This document shows, piece after piece, positions 5,934-13,038 of a stretch of 38,982 nt of DNA. The position numbers and the translations under genes are program-made. Every line of letters begins with the position of its first letter. Position 1 is the stretch's first letter. The notes beneath the pieces were generated by a model. That model worked only from the letters and a program-made list of their open reading frames with translations. It had not been told where the DNA came from and searched no databases. The stretch is from contig CAYJWA010000002.1 in the NCBI GenBank assembly GCA_964373775.1, positions 1-38,982 on the forward strand. Reading direction: 5' to 3'. The DNA comes from UBA10002 sp964373775 (GTDB taxonomy: Bacteria; Patescibacteriota; Minisyncoccia; Phycocordibacterales; UBA10002).

Positions 5934-5952
5934 TACAAGGTCCGACCTTGTA
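5934..5952. repeat. 19-bp palindrome family A, copy 2
   Basis: TACAAGGTCCGACCTTGTA, perfect arms, 22 nt after the DUF456-like stop codon. Confidence 0.9.
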
Positions 5953-5958
5953 AGATGT

Positions 5959-5984
5959 CGGGGAACGGCTTAACGATGCCGTTT
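5959..5984. terminator. Hairpin between convergent genes
   Basis: AACGGC and GCCGTT arms around an 8-nt loop, sitting between two copies of palindrome A. No T-run, so termination is only suggested by the convergent gene arrangement. Confidence 0.4.
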
Positions 5985-5989
5985 CTGGC

Positions 5990-6008
5990 TACAAGGTCCG
6001 ACCTCGTA
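5990..6008. repeat. 19-bp palindrome family A, copy 3 (one mismatch)
   Basis: TACAAGGTCCGACCTCGTA; one base differs from the perfect palindrome. Lies 17 nt beyond the 3' end of the LOG-family gene. Confidence 0.85.
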
Positions 6009-6025
6009 GATTTAGTTCCGTGTTT

Positions 6026-6751
6026 TTATTTCGCGTCAGTTCCGTGTTTCCTGTACAGCGGATGCACCGGCACGGCGCGGATTGCGGTAATGACTTCTTC
6101 GTCGCTGTCCGTAATCGTATAGAGTCCGAGGTCTTTTTCGTCAACCGCGTGGTGAAGCAGGAGCATATTTTCCCGCATAAAGCTATTGAGCGGTTCCCAA
6201 AAGTCGCGCCCCACGAGAAAGATCGGCACCCGCCGTATTTTGTGCGTCTGTATGAGCGTGATGAGTTCAAAAAATTCATCAAGCGTGCCGAATCCTCCCG
6301 GAAAGAAAAGGTACGCCTCTGCGGCGAATGAGAGCGCGACTTTTCGCACGAAAAAATAATCAAATTCAACGCTTGCCGTTGTGTATTGGTTGAACTTTTG
6401 GCGTGTGGGAAGACGAATGTTGAGCCCCGCGGATTTGCCGCCTGCTTCAAACGCGCCTCGATTCGCTGCCTCCATAATGCCGGCGCTCCCGCCGGTGAGC
6501 ACTGTGTAGCCAAGTTCTTTTACAATCTTTCCCGCAAGCGCGCGCGCTTTGATATAGTGTTCGCTCTTCTCGGTGAAACGCGACGAGCCAAAAAAGGTGA
6601 CGGAGCGCGGAAATCTGCCGATAAATTCAAACGCTTCGGTGAATTCTTTGTCAATACGAGACACCCGCGCTTTGATTTCGCGCTGTATTTCTTCTTTGGT
6701 AAGAGCGTGTGAAAAGCGCTCGCTGTCGTTCTGATGTCGTGTTGGCGGCAT
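6026..6751 (-). CDS. LOG-family protein (TIGR00730-like nucleotide hydrolase)
   Basis: 241 residues. Rossmann-type core with VTFFGSSR, then GGSAGIMEAANRGA and PGGFGTLDEFFE, the signature motifs of the LOG / 'lysine decarboxylase-like' family. Characterised members (plant LOG, bacterial PpnN and YgdH types) hydrolyse nucleoside 5'-monophosphates to base and ribose 5-phosphate; none is a lysine decarboxylase. The N-terminal 40 residues are charged helix. A good promoter lies just upstream on the minus strand, and the gene is divergent from tgt. Confidence 0.88.
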   Translation of the reverse strand: MPPTRHQNDSERFSHALTKEEIQREIKARVSRIDKEFTEAFEFIGRFPRSVTFFGSSRFTEKSEHYIKARALAGKIVKELGYTVLTGGSAGIMEAANRGAFEAGGKSAGLNIRLPTRQKFNQYTTASVEFDYFFVRKVALSFAAEAYLFFPGGFGTLDEFFELITLIQTHKIRRVPIFLVGRDFWEPLNSFMRENMLLLHHAVDEKDLGLYTITDSDEEVITAIRAVPVHPLYRKHGTDAK

Positions 6752-6763
6752 GTTTGTTTTTCT

Positions 6764-6792
6764 ATTATAGCGATGGGAACGGAAACGAGCAA
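6764..6792 (-). promoter_or_regulatory. Promoter of the LOG-family gene
   Basis: Minus strand: -35 TTGCTC (6787-6792), 17-bp spacer, perfect -10 TATAAT (6764-6769), 12 nt from the ATG. The transcript would start within about 5 nt of the start codon, so it is nearly leaderless. Confidence 0.65.
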
Positions 6793-6822
6793 CTTTTTGT
6801 GTGCAAACTGCGCTTTTTTCTT

Positions 6823-6828
6823 TATACT
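6823..6828 (+). promoter_or_regulatory. -10 box next to the tgt GTG start
   Basis: TATACT ends 6 nt before GTG 6835, so transcription would start almost exactly at the start codon (leaderless). The -35 is weak. Confidence 0.45.
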
Positions 6829-6834
6829 GTTGCG

Positions 6835-8082
6835 GTGCGATTTCATATTGAAAAGAAAGTGAAAGGGCGAATGGGGCGCGCGGGTATTCTTGAAACCGCG
6901 CACGGCGCTATTCATACGCCGGCTTTTGTCGCGGTGGGGACCAAAGCAACCGTGAAAGCGGTTGCGCCTGATGCGCTTCGTGCCCTCGGTGCCGAAGTCG
7001 TGCTCGGAAATGCCTATCATCTGTATCTTGAGCCCGGGGAGAAAACAGTTGCGCGCGCCGGGGGTTTTGGAAAGTTTATGGGCTGGGACGGGCCCACCAT
7101 GACCGACTCAGGCGGTTTTCAGATATTCTCGCTCGGTGCGGGATTTGGGCGGCACACGGCCAAAATTAGACCACACCTGCACCATTCTAAACATCGGGTG
7201 TTCACCGAGGAGAGGTGTGGTGTAATTTTTGTGCAGATTGATGAAGACGGGGCAATATTCCGCTCGCACCGGGACGGGAGCAAGCATCGGTTTACACCGG
7301 AGCGTTCCATTGAGATTCAACACGCGCTCGGCGCCGACATCATCTTCGCGTTTGACGAGTGCACTTCGCCCGACGCTCCATATAAGTACCAGAAGCAGGC
7401 GATGGAGCGGACGCACCGGTGGGCCCTTCGTTCGCTAGAAGCGAACCGCCGATTAACGCGGATAAGAACGCGGATTGACGCGGATAAATCATATCAGCGC
7501 ACATCAGCGTTACATCAGCGTCCATCTGCGTTATTCGGAATTGTGCAAGGAGGCCGTCACGAAGATTTGAGAAAGCAGAGCGCACGGACAGTTGGCAAGA
7601 TGGATTTCGATGGCTTCGGCATCGGCGGCTCGTTTGGAAGAGAAGATATGGGGAACGCGGTGCGCTCCGTGAATGAAATCCTGCCGGAGGATAAACCACG
7701 GCACTTGCTCGGCATCGGCGGCATTGAAGATTTGTTTTCCGCCGTTGAAAACGGCTGCGACACCTTTGATTGCGTGTCTCCGACGCGCGAAGCGCGCACG
7801 GGTTCGCTGTATACGAAGCGGGGGAGAATAAACATTACCAATGCGCGTTTTCGGACAGAATTTACGCCCATTGATACCGCGTGCGAGTGTTATACATGCT
7901 GTAATTTTACCCGCGCGTATCTCGCACATCTCTTCCGTTCGCGGGAGATTCTCGCGTACTCGCTCGCCTCGGTCCACAATCTTTCGTTTTTCATCAATCT
8001 GGTGCAAAATATGCGACAGGCGATTTTGGGCGGTGTCTTCCACAAGTTTAGAAAAGAATTTTTGCTACACTATAAAAGTTGA
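6835..8082 (+). CDS. tgt: Queuine/guanine tRNA-ribosyltransferase with palindromic insertions
   Basis: 415 residues from GTG 6835. The frame is open upstream but family similarity begins at FHIEKKVKGRMGRAGILETAHG, and a -10 box sits directly before this GTG. Tgt exchanges guanine-34 for a queuosine precursor in tRNAs reading Asp, Asn, His and Tyr codons. Seen: TDSGGFQ (general acid/base Asp, about residue 91), FGIVQGG, the nucleophile region DCVSPTR, and the zinc site CxCxxC with a downstream His. Two segments are not expected in the family: 7162-7229 (an inverted repeat) and about 7441-7533 (three ACGCGGAT and four ATCAGCG-type repeats, encoding an RRLTRIRTRIDADK-like string). Both are in frame and lie between conserved blocks. 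About 40 residues longer than typical bacterial Tgt. Its stop overlaps the start region of the next gene (TGATATG). Confidence 0.93.
   Translation: MRFHIEKKVKGRMGRAGILETAHGAIHTPAFVAVGTKATVKAVAPDALRALGAEVVLGNAYHLYLEPGEKTVARAGGFGKFMGWDGPTMTDSGGFQIFSLGAGFGRHTAKIRPHLHHSKHRVFTEERCGVIFVQIDEDGAIFRSHRDGSKHRFTPERSIEIQHALGADIIFAFDECTSPDAPYKYQKQAMERTHRWALRSLEANRRLTRIRTRIDADKSYQRTSALHQRPSALFGIVQGGRHEDLRKQSARTVGKMDFDGFGIGGSFGREDMGNAVRSVNEILPEDKPRHLLGIGGIEDLFSAVENGCDTFDCVSPTREARTGSLYTKRGRINITNARFRTEFTPIDTACECYTCCNFTRAYLAHLFRSREILAYSLASVHNLSFFINLVQNMRQAILGGVFHKFRKEFLLHYKS
7162..7229. repeat. In-frame inverted repeat inside tgt
   Basis: AAAATTAGACCACACCT (7162-7178) pairs with AGGTGTGGTGTAATTTT (7213-7229), 16 of 17 positions, around a 34-nt loop. 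It falls in the variable loop after the DSGGFQ block and encodes a His/Lys/Arg-rich stretch. Confidence 0.8.
7441..7533. repeat. In-frame tandem/inverted repeat inside tgt
   Basis: Three ACGCGGAT units are followed by four ATCAGCG/ATCTGCG units, which are nearly the reverse complement of the first set, so the whole segment is an imperfect palindrome. It separates RTHRWALRSLEA from LFGIVQGG, blocks normally close together in Tgt. Confidence 0.8.
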
Positions 8083-8083
8083 T

Positions 8084-8638
8084 ATGAACATCAAAGCAAT
8101 CATTATCCCGGGCAATCATGATGATAATCCGGAGGATAAATGGTTCCCGTATCTTGAGCGCGAACTGCCGAAAATCGGTATTGCGGTTATCAACAAGAAG
8201 TTTCCGGACGCGGTACTTGCGCGAAAGAGATATTGGCTTCCGTTTATTGAAGAATTAGGGGCAGATGAAAACACCATACTGATTGGCCATTCATCAGGCG
8301 CAATCGCAGCGCTCTGTTTTGCTGAAACGCACACCATACAAGGAAGCGTTCTGGTCGGCTCGTATGTTTCGCACATGAATGAGCCCGATGAGGTCGCGAG
8401 CGGTTACTTTGATGTTCCGTGGGATTGGGAAAGCATGAAGAAGAATCAAAGATGGATTGTGCAGTTTGCCTCTATTGACGACCCGTTCATTCCGATAGAA
8501 GAAGCGCGGGAGGTGCATCGGAGTCTCAATACAGAATATCACGAGTATACAGACGAGGGGCATTTTGGCAGCCGGGACAACAAAACCGAGTTTCCGGAGA
8601 TCGTTGCGGCGATACAGAGGAATCTGGGGATTGCATAA
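8084..8638 (+). CDS. Small serine hydrolase, RBBP9/YdeN-like
   Basis: 184 residues from ATG 8084, one base after the tgt stop (TGATATG), so translation is probably coupled. Alpha/beta-hydrolase features: PGNHDDN near the N-terminus, nucleophile elbow GHSSGA (Ser about residue 70), acid IDDPFIP and a catalytic His in EGHFG. This order and size match the RBBP9/YdeN family of cytosolic hydrolases, whose natural substrates are poorly known. A TACACT box about 13 nt before the ATG could also provide an independent start within the tgt end. Confidence 0.83.
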   Translation: MNIKAIIIPGNHDDNPEDKWFPYLERELPKIGIAVINKKFPDAVLARKRYWLPFIEELGADENTILIGHSSGAIAALCFAETHTIQGSVLVGSYVSHMNEPDEVASGYFDVPWDWESMKKNQRWIVQFASIDDPFIPIEEAREVHRSLNTEYHEYTDEGHFGSRDNKTEFPEIVAAIQRNLGIA

Positions 8639-8671
8639 AAACCGGTTCCTATTCTCCCGCATCGCGGCGTA

Positions 8672-8718
8672 TTCTGATGTTCTTGACCCGTCTGCCGGCG
8701 AGGAAGGGAACATCAGAA
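8672..8718 (+). other. Long-loop hairpin after the hydrolase gene
   Basis: TTCTGATGTTC (8672-8682) and GAACATCAGAA (8708-8718) are perfect 11-bp arms around 25 nt. No T-run; a repeat element or mRNA 3' structure. Confidence 0.55.
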
Positions 8719-8803
8719 AATGCCGGATTATGAGGAATAAAAAAGTAGGGAAAATCGGCGGGTGGGCTTTTTTGCCTGGCGGTGTGATAGGGTACGGGCA
8801 GAT

Positions 8804-9046
8804 ATGAAAGCAAAGATCTTTATCACTCCGCGCAAAGCTCTCCGCCACCCCGAAAGCGAGACGGTCCTCAAGGCGCTTCAAGAACATATCGGGCTTCCCG
8901 ATGCGACCGCTCTTTCTGTCGGCAAATACTATGAAATTGAATTTGACGGCGTTAGTGAGGGGGAAGCTCGAAAACAAGCCGAAGCCCCCGCAAAGAGAGA
9001 AGCGAATCCGATTGTTCAAGACTCAAGAATCGAAATCGAAGCGTAA
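8804..9046 (+). CDS. purS: FGAM synthase subunit PurS
   Basis: 80 residues from ATG 8804 (MKAKIFITPRKAL). The pattern fits PurS: an initial beta strand KAKIFIT, 'HPESETVLKALQEHIGL', the strand SVGKYYEIEFDG, and a C-terminal ANPIVQDSRIEIE, the family's ANPVIEDYxIE motif. PurS dimers bridge PurL and PurQ, which convert FGAR to FGAM in purine synthesis. The Cys-Glu-Lys-Leu-Leu helix usual before ANP is replaced by PAKRE, so the sequence is diverged. No purL or purQ is in the window. It could work with distant partners or be a remnant. A GAGGG/CCCTC hairpin with six T follows. Confidence 0.78.
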   Translation: MKAKIFITPRKALRHPESETVLKALQEHIGLPDATALSVGKYYEIEFDGVSEGEARKQAEAPAKREANPIVQDSRIEIEA

Positions 9047-9073
9047 CACCCACCGGAGACTCACGGGAGAATT

Positions 9074-9109
9074 GAGGGAGGGAGAGACAAAGTAGCCGCC
9101 CTCTTTTTT
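9074..9109 (+). terminator. Probable terminator after purS
   Basis: GAGGG (9074-9078) and CCCTC (9099-9103) with a 20-nt loop region, followed by TTTTTT (9104-9109). Short stem but good U-tract. Confidence 0.55.
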
Positions 9110-9151
9110 ATCCGCCATGGCCTGGATGTATGCAGAAATCTGAATTGAGCG

Positions 9152-9193
9152 CACACAAAAAAGCTCGTCGCTGTAGACGAGCTTTTTTGTGTG
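9152..9193. terminator. Strong bidirectional terminator
   Basis: An 18-bp perfect stem, CACACAAAAAAGCTCGTC (9152-9169) and its complement (9176-9193), with a 6-nt loop. Either direction gives a GC-rich stem base followed by six T. Leftward it ends the mini-RNA started at 9241. Confidence 0.9.
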
Positions 9194-9241
9194 GACCGAG
9201 GGGGAGTCAAACCCCAAGAGCGGGCGGTCTCGTCAACCTTA
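9152..9241 (-). ncRNA. Leftward mini-RNA with a T-arm-like hairpin, about 90 nt
   Basis: A near-consensus promoter (9248-9275) and a strong terminator (9152-9193) define a short leftward transcript without an ORF. The body, before the terminator hairpin, pairs GACCG with CGGTC and within that GGGG-TTTGACT-CCCC, a 7-nt loop on a 4-bp stem that resembles a tRNA T-arm (consensus loop TTCRANN). The 3' part reads like the last 25 nt of a tRNA ending GGTCCA. There is no matching 5' acceptor strand or anticodon arm within reach. It may be a tRNA-derived small RNA or a decayed tRNA. Confidence 0.5.
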
Positions 9242-9247
9242 TGGGGC

Positions 9248-9275
9248 AGTATAGCATTTACTTTGTCCGTGTCAA
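9248..9275 (-). promoter_or_regulatory. Strong leftward promoter of the mini-RNA
   Basis: Minus strand: TTGACA (9270-9275), 16-bp spacer ending TGC, TATACT (9248-9253). Six of six and five of six consensus positions, with the TGC extension. Confidence 0.75.
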
Positions 9276-9379
9276 GCGAGTTGTGGATAAGTACCATTCG
9301 CCCCGCCTCACTCAATCTCTCGGCTCTTTATACCATACGGCTTTGTAAGAGTCATCTTCTGCTATATAGTTTTCATGCA

Positions 9380-11677
9380 ATGCAAAAATTCCAGCTGAAA
9401 AGCAAGTTCAGACCCGCTGGTGACCAACCAAAAGCTATTAAGGCATTGGTGGAAGGATTCAAGCGCGGCGAGCGGTATCAAACGCTACTTGGCGTTACCG
9501 GAAGCGGGAAAACCTTCACAGCGGCCAATGTGATTGCGCAGATTCAAAGGCCAACACTGGTGATTGCGCACAATAAAACGCTCGCGGCACAACTTGCGCA
9601 GGAGTACAAAGAGTTTTTTCCGGATAACGCGGTGCATTATTTTGTTTCCTACTACGATTACTACCAGCCGGAGGCGTATCTGCCTATAACCGACACCTAT
9701 ATTGAGAAAGAAGCGCAGATCAACGAGGAGATTGACCGCCTTCGGCACGCGACGACACAGGCGCTTCTCTCGCGCCGAGATGTGATTGTAGTTGCGAGCG
9801 TCTCGTGTATGTATGGGTTGGGAAGTCCCGAGGAATATGAAAAAGTGAATATAAAATTGCAAAAAGGACAGCGCGTCTCTCGCGGCGATGTTTTGCGCGC
9901 GCTCATCGGCATACATTATATACGTACGAACGCAGACCTATCCCCCGGCGAGTGCCGCGCGCTCGGCAATGTGGTGGAGGTAATGCCTCAAAGTGAGCGG
10001 GAGATGTATCGTATTGAGATTAGTGACGAGCTCGTTCAGCGGATTCAAAAGATTGACCCGATTACGCGGAAACTTTTGGAAGAAATAGATGCGTTGTTTA
10101 TTTTTCCGGCAAAACATTTCATCACGCCGGAGGAGGACCGCGCGCGAGCGATTGAGACAATCAAGAGTGAGCTGAAAAACCAGTTGAAGAAATTTGAAAA
10201 AGAGGGGAAATTGCTTGAAGCCGAGCGGCTTAAACGTCGCACCAACTATGACCTCGCGATGATACGCGAAGTCGGCTATTGCAACGGGATTGAAAATTAC
10301 TCACGCCACTTTTCGGGGAAACTCCCCGGCGAACCGCCCGATACCTTGCTTTCATATTTTTCCGCATCTCCAAGGTTCGACCTTAAATCGGGAGAAAGGT
10401 CGAACCTTGGAGATAGTGCAGATTTTTTGACCATCATCGACGAATCTCATGTGACAATTCCACAGCTTCGCGGAATGTATGCGGGGGACAAATCGCGGAA
10501 AGATACGCTTGTCGAACACGGCTTCCGTCTTCCCTCGGCGCGTGACAATCGTCCGTTACAGTTCCACGAGTTTGAGGAGCGGGTAGGGCAAGTGATTTTT
10601 ACCTCGGCGACGCCCGGGCCGTATGAGTTCGAGAAGAGCGGCACAGCAGTTGTCGAGCAGGTCATTAGACCGACTGGATTGGTTGACCCGCAGGTTGAAA
10701 TACGACCGGTAAGCGAGAACTTTTATTCCTCCTTTCCTAAAGGAGGCGCCCCGAATCTTCGAGGGACGGAGGATTTTAAAATCCCTCCTCCGATGTCACA
10801 TCGGAGTGCTCCCTTTAAGAAAGGGAGAAGAGATCGGCAGGGCTACTGCGGACAGATTCAGGACTTTAAAAAATCTACAAGGTCGGACCTTGTAAAAAAA
10901 GAGGGTTATAAAACAGGTTCTTTCACCCGTCTACAAGGTCGGACCTTGTATGGAGGGCAGGTTAAGGATTTCATCGCGGAGGCAGAAAAAGATATCAAAG
11001 CCGGTGGGCGGGTCATTGCGACGACGCTTACGAAGAAAATGGCCGAGGACCTCGCGGCGTTTCTCAAGGAAAAGGGTATCAAAACCGAGTACCTGCACAG
11101 CGACATTTTGACACTGGAGCGGATTATGATTCTGACGCGGTTTCGCAAGGGTGAGTTTGATTGTCTGGTGGGGGTTAATCTTTTGCGCGAAGGGCTGGAC
11201 CTTCCCGAGGTTTCGCTTATCGGCATTTTGGACGCTGACCGCGAGGGGTTTTTGCGTTCGCAGACATCACTCATTCAGATTATTGGTCGCGCGGCGCGCA
11301 ATGTCGCGGGGCGGGTGATTTTGTATGCGGATGTTATTACCGGTTCAATAGAAAAAGCGATTGGCGAGACGAATCGGCGCCGCGCGCTTCAGCTCGCGCA
11401 TAACAAAAAACACGGCATCACGCCGAAAACAATTATCAAAAAAGTGCGTGATATCATCGAAGCCTTCTGCTTGGAGCACGAAAAGGCCGTCAGTCACCTT
11501 ATGGAGATAGACAAAGAAGCGCTGAAAAATAAGACACTCAACCAGTTGCTCAAAGAAAAGAAAGTCCAAATGAACGCGGCAGTCAAAATTCTTGATTTCG
11601 AGACGGCCGCATTGCTCCGCGACGAAATCCGCGAGTTGGAGAAGCTGACACTGCATCCACTTATAATGTATCGCTGA
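9380..11677 (+). CDS. uvrB: UvrABC system protein B with two palindromic insertions
   Basis: 765 residues from ATG 9380 (MQKFQLKSKFRPAGDQP, the family N-terminus); UvrB is usually about 665. UvrB is the helicase-like damage-verification subunit of nucleotide excision repair. Seen in order: Walker A GVTGSGKTFT, the beta-hairpin YYDYYQPEAYLP, IDESHVTIPQL (DEAD-type box), EGLDLPEVSLIGILDADREGFLRS, QIIGRAARN, and a C-terminal UVR motif (FETAALLRDEIRELE). Extra residues sit between DTLLSYF and FLTIIDESH (19-bp arms, 10366-10414) and between VEIRPV and QVKDFIAEAE (about 10718-10953, roughly 75 residues with several palindromes). Both are in frame and no motif is broken, so the protein is probably functional. 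A GCTATATAG box ends about 12 nt before the ATG. Confidence 0.96.
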   Translation: MQKFQLKSKFRPAGDQPKAIKALVEGFKRGERYQTLLGVTGSGKTFTAANVIAQIQRPTLVIAHNKTLAAQLAQEYKEFFPDNAVHYFVSYYDYYQPEAYLPITDTYIEKEAQINEEIDRLRHATTQALLSRRDVIVVASVSCMYGLGSPEEYEKVNIKLQKGQRVSRGDVLRALIGIHYIRTNADLSPGECRALGNVVEVMPQSEREMYRIEISDELVQRIQKIDPITRKLLEEIDALFIFPAKHFITPEEDRARAIETIKSELKNQLKKFEKEGKLLEAERLKRRTNYDLAMIREVGYCNGIENYSRHFSGKLPGEPPDTLLSYFSASPRFDLKSGERSNLGDSADFLTIIDESHVTIPQLRGMYAGDKSRKDTLVEHGFRLPSARDNRPLQFHEFEERVGQVIFTSATPGPYEFEKSGTAVVEQVIRPTGLVDPQVEIRPVSENFYSSFPKGGAPNLRGTEDFKIPPPMSHRSAPFKKGRRDRQGYCGQIQDFKKSTRSDLVKKEGYKTGSFTRLQGRTLYGGQVKDFIAEAEKDIKAGGRVIATTLTKKMAEDLAAFLKEKGIKTEYLHSDILTLERIMILTRFRKGEFDCLVGVNLLREGLDLPEVSLIGILDADREGFLRSQTSLIQIIGRAARNVAGRVILYADVITGSIEKAIGETNRRRALQLAHNKKHGITPKTIIKKVRDIIEAFCLEHEKAVSHLMEIDKEALKNKTLNQLLKEKKVQMNAAVKILDFETAALLRDEIRELEKLTLHPLIMYR
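10366..10414. repeat. 19-bp-arm palindrome inside uvrB
   Basis: ATCTCCAAGGTTCGACCTT (10366-10384) and its exact complement (10396-10414) around an 11-nt loop. It encodes the extra segment SASPRFDLKSGERSNLGDS just before the DESH box, where normal UvrB has a short link. Confidence 0.92.
10876..10894. repeat. 19-bp palindrome family A, copy 4 (in uvrB)
   Basis: TACAAGGTCGGACCTTGTA, identical to copy 1, read in frame as STRSDLVK. Confidence 0.9.
10932..10950. repeat. 19-bp palindrome family A, copy 5 (in uvrB)
   Basis: Identical to copies 1 and 4, but translated in a different frame (LQGRTLY). The same DNA is therefore tolerated in two reading frames of one protein. Confidence 0.9.
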
Positions 11678-11732
11678 ATTGCTGAATAACCTTTGTGCAC
11701 ACTTGTCCACAGCGCCGGGCTCTTGTTATTGG

Positions 11733-11738
11733 TATAAT
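11733..11738 (+). promoter_or_regulatory. -10 box of the FIST gene
   Basis: Perfect TATAAT preceded by TTGG. No convincing -35 at standard spacing. It lies 41 nt before the FIST ATG. Confidence 0.4.
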
Positions 11739-11778
11739 GAGTTGGTTGTTTCCCGCATTAGTTATTCAGTCATAAGTT

Positions 11779-12978
11779 ATGATAAAAGCAAGTGTTGGCC
11801 TCTCGGAGGGAGAGGATTCGTATGCGGTTGGGGCGAACGCGGCGCAGGACGCCTTTGACCGCCTCGGGGCTTCCGACCCGAATGCGGTCGTCGTTTTCTC
11901 CTCCGTTCAATATGACCAGGAGAAGATGATTGCCGGAGTGCGCTCTGTTGCAAAAAATGCGGTGCTGGTTGGTTGCTCAACGGCCGGTGAGATAACGCAA
12001 AACGGTCCGGCAACGCGCCACTCGGTGGCGGTTATGGCGATTAAGGGCGAGGGTATCTCGTTTTACGGAGGGGTAGGCGAGAATATTGCCGGAGGAGCGC
12101 GCGGAGCCGGCCGAACCGCGGCTGATGCGGTAAAGCGGCAAGCGCCGGGCGGGAAACTTGATGCGTTTATCATGCTCCCGGATGTGCTTACGGGGAACGG
12201 GGCTGACATCGTCCGCGGAGTCCTTGAGTCCCTCGGAGAGCATTTTCCGGTTGTGGGAGGCGCGGCCGGGGACGATTTTGAGTTCAAGAAGACATTTCAA
12301 TATCTGAACGATAAGGTGTATTCAGGAGTCGTTGTCGGACTGGGGCTCACGGGGTCGTTTAAGATGGGTATCGGAGTGAAGCACGGCTGGATTCCCGTGG
12401 GTTCACCGAAGACGGTTACCAAATCAAGCGGAGCAGTGCTCCATGAGCTTGACGGCAAGCCGGCGATTAAAATCTACGAGGACTACTTTGGCGCGGAACG
12501 CGCCAAAGAACTCCGCACCGAGGCGTTGGCGCGGCTTGCGATTACCTATCCTCTCGGTATGCAGGTTGTCGGGAGCGACGAGCTTCTTATTCGCGACCCG
12601 ATTACGGTAGATGAAAAAGGGTCAATCACTTGCGCGGCTGAAATACCGGAGGGTTCGGAGATTCGCTTGATGATCGGAAGCCGTGAGGAAGCGGTAAAGG
12701 TGGCGAAGCAAGCGGCGGAGAACGCGATGAAGCAACTCCAAGGCGGCGTGGCAAAGGCAGTCATTATCTTCAACTGCATCGCTCGCAACAAACTTTTCGG
12801 GGAGCACAGCGGCGAGGAGATTGAAGCGATTCAGGAGGCGGTGGGGTCTGATACTCCGCTTATTGGATTTTATACCTACGGAGAACAGGCGCCGCTCGGA
12901 GGCGAAGTGCTCAATATCAACAAGTGCAATCCCGCGTTCCACAATGAGACCGTGGTGATTTGCGTCTTGGGAGAATAA
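11779..12978 (+). CDS. FIST-domain sensory protein
   Basis: 399 residues with a FIST N domain (about 30-215) and FIST C domain (about 220-375). Typical blocks: 'AVVVFSSVQYDQEKMIAGVRS' then 'LVGCSTAGEITQNG', 'FPVVGGAAGDDF', 'YSGVVVGLGLTG', and in the C part 'ITYPLGMQVVG', 'GLIGFYTYGEQAPLG'-type ending (LIGFYTYGEQAPLGG). FIST proteins are proposed sensory input modules, possibly for amino acids or other small ligands, usually linked to histidine kinases or chemoreceptors. No signal peptide or membrane segment, so cytoplasmic. It directly precedes a histidine kinase gene (about 60 nt) and a dual-receiver protein, which supports a joint signalling role. Confidence 0.9.
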   Translation: MIKASVGLSEGEDSYAVGANAAQDAFDRLGASDPNAVVVFSSVQYDQEKMIAGVRSVAKNAVLVGCSTAGEITQNGPATRHSVAVMAIKGEGISFYGGVGENIAGGARGAGRTAADAVKRQAPGGKLDAFIMLPDVLTGNGADIVRGVLESLGEHFPVVGGAAGDDFEFKKTFQYLNDKVYSGVVVGLGLTGSFKMGIGVKHGWIPVGSPKTVTKSSGAVLHELDGKPAIKIYEDYFGAERAKELRTEALARLAITYPLGMQVVGSDELLIRDPITVDEKGSITCAAEIPEGSEIRLMIGSREEAVKVAKQAAENAMKQLQGGVAKAVIIFNCIARNKLFGEHSGEEIEAIQEAVGSDTPLIGFYTYGEQAPLGGEVLNINKCNPAFHNETVVICVLGE

Positions 12979-13038
12979 GAGCTTGATGTTAGCCGACTTT
13001 TTACTGTTGTTCCGTCCGTCGTGCTGACTCGCGTGCGT

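Larger units (their letters stand above)
10718..10953. repeat. Composite palindromic insertion inside uvrB
   Basis: About 235 nt, in frame, containing successive palindromes: CCTCCTTT/AAAGGAGG, GGATTTTAAAATCC, CTCCGATGT/ACATCGGAG, CTCCCTTT/AAAGGGAG, then two copies of palindrome A. The GGATTTTAAAATCC plus CTCCCTTT/AAAGGGAG combination recurs at the start of uvrC (18417-18465). It replaces the normal short link between VEIRP and QVKDF. Confidence 0.85.

Noticed and set aside
9151..9245. A complete tRNA or tmRNA at the mini-RNA locus
   Set aside because: Only a T-arm-like hairpin and a 3' end are present; no acceptor 5' strand, D-arm or anticodon arm can be found before uvrB begins.
9380..11677. 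uvrB as a pseudogene disrupted by insertions
   Set aside because: Both insertions keep the frame, all helicase and UVR motifs are intact and there is no internal stop.
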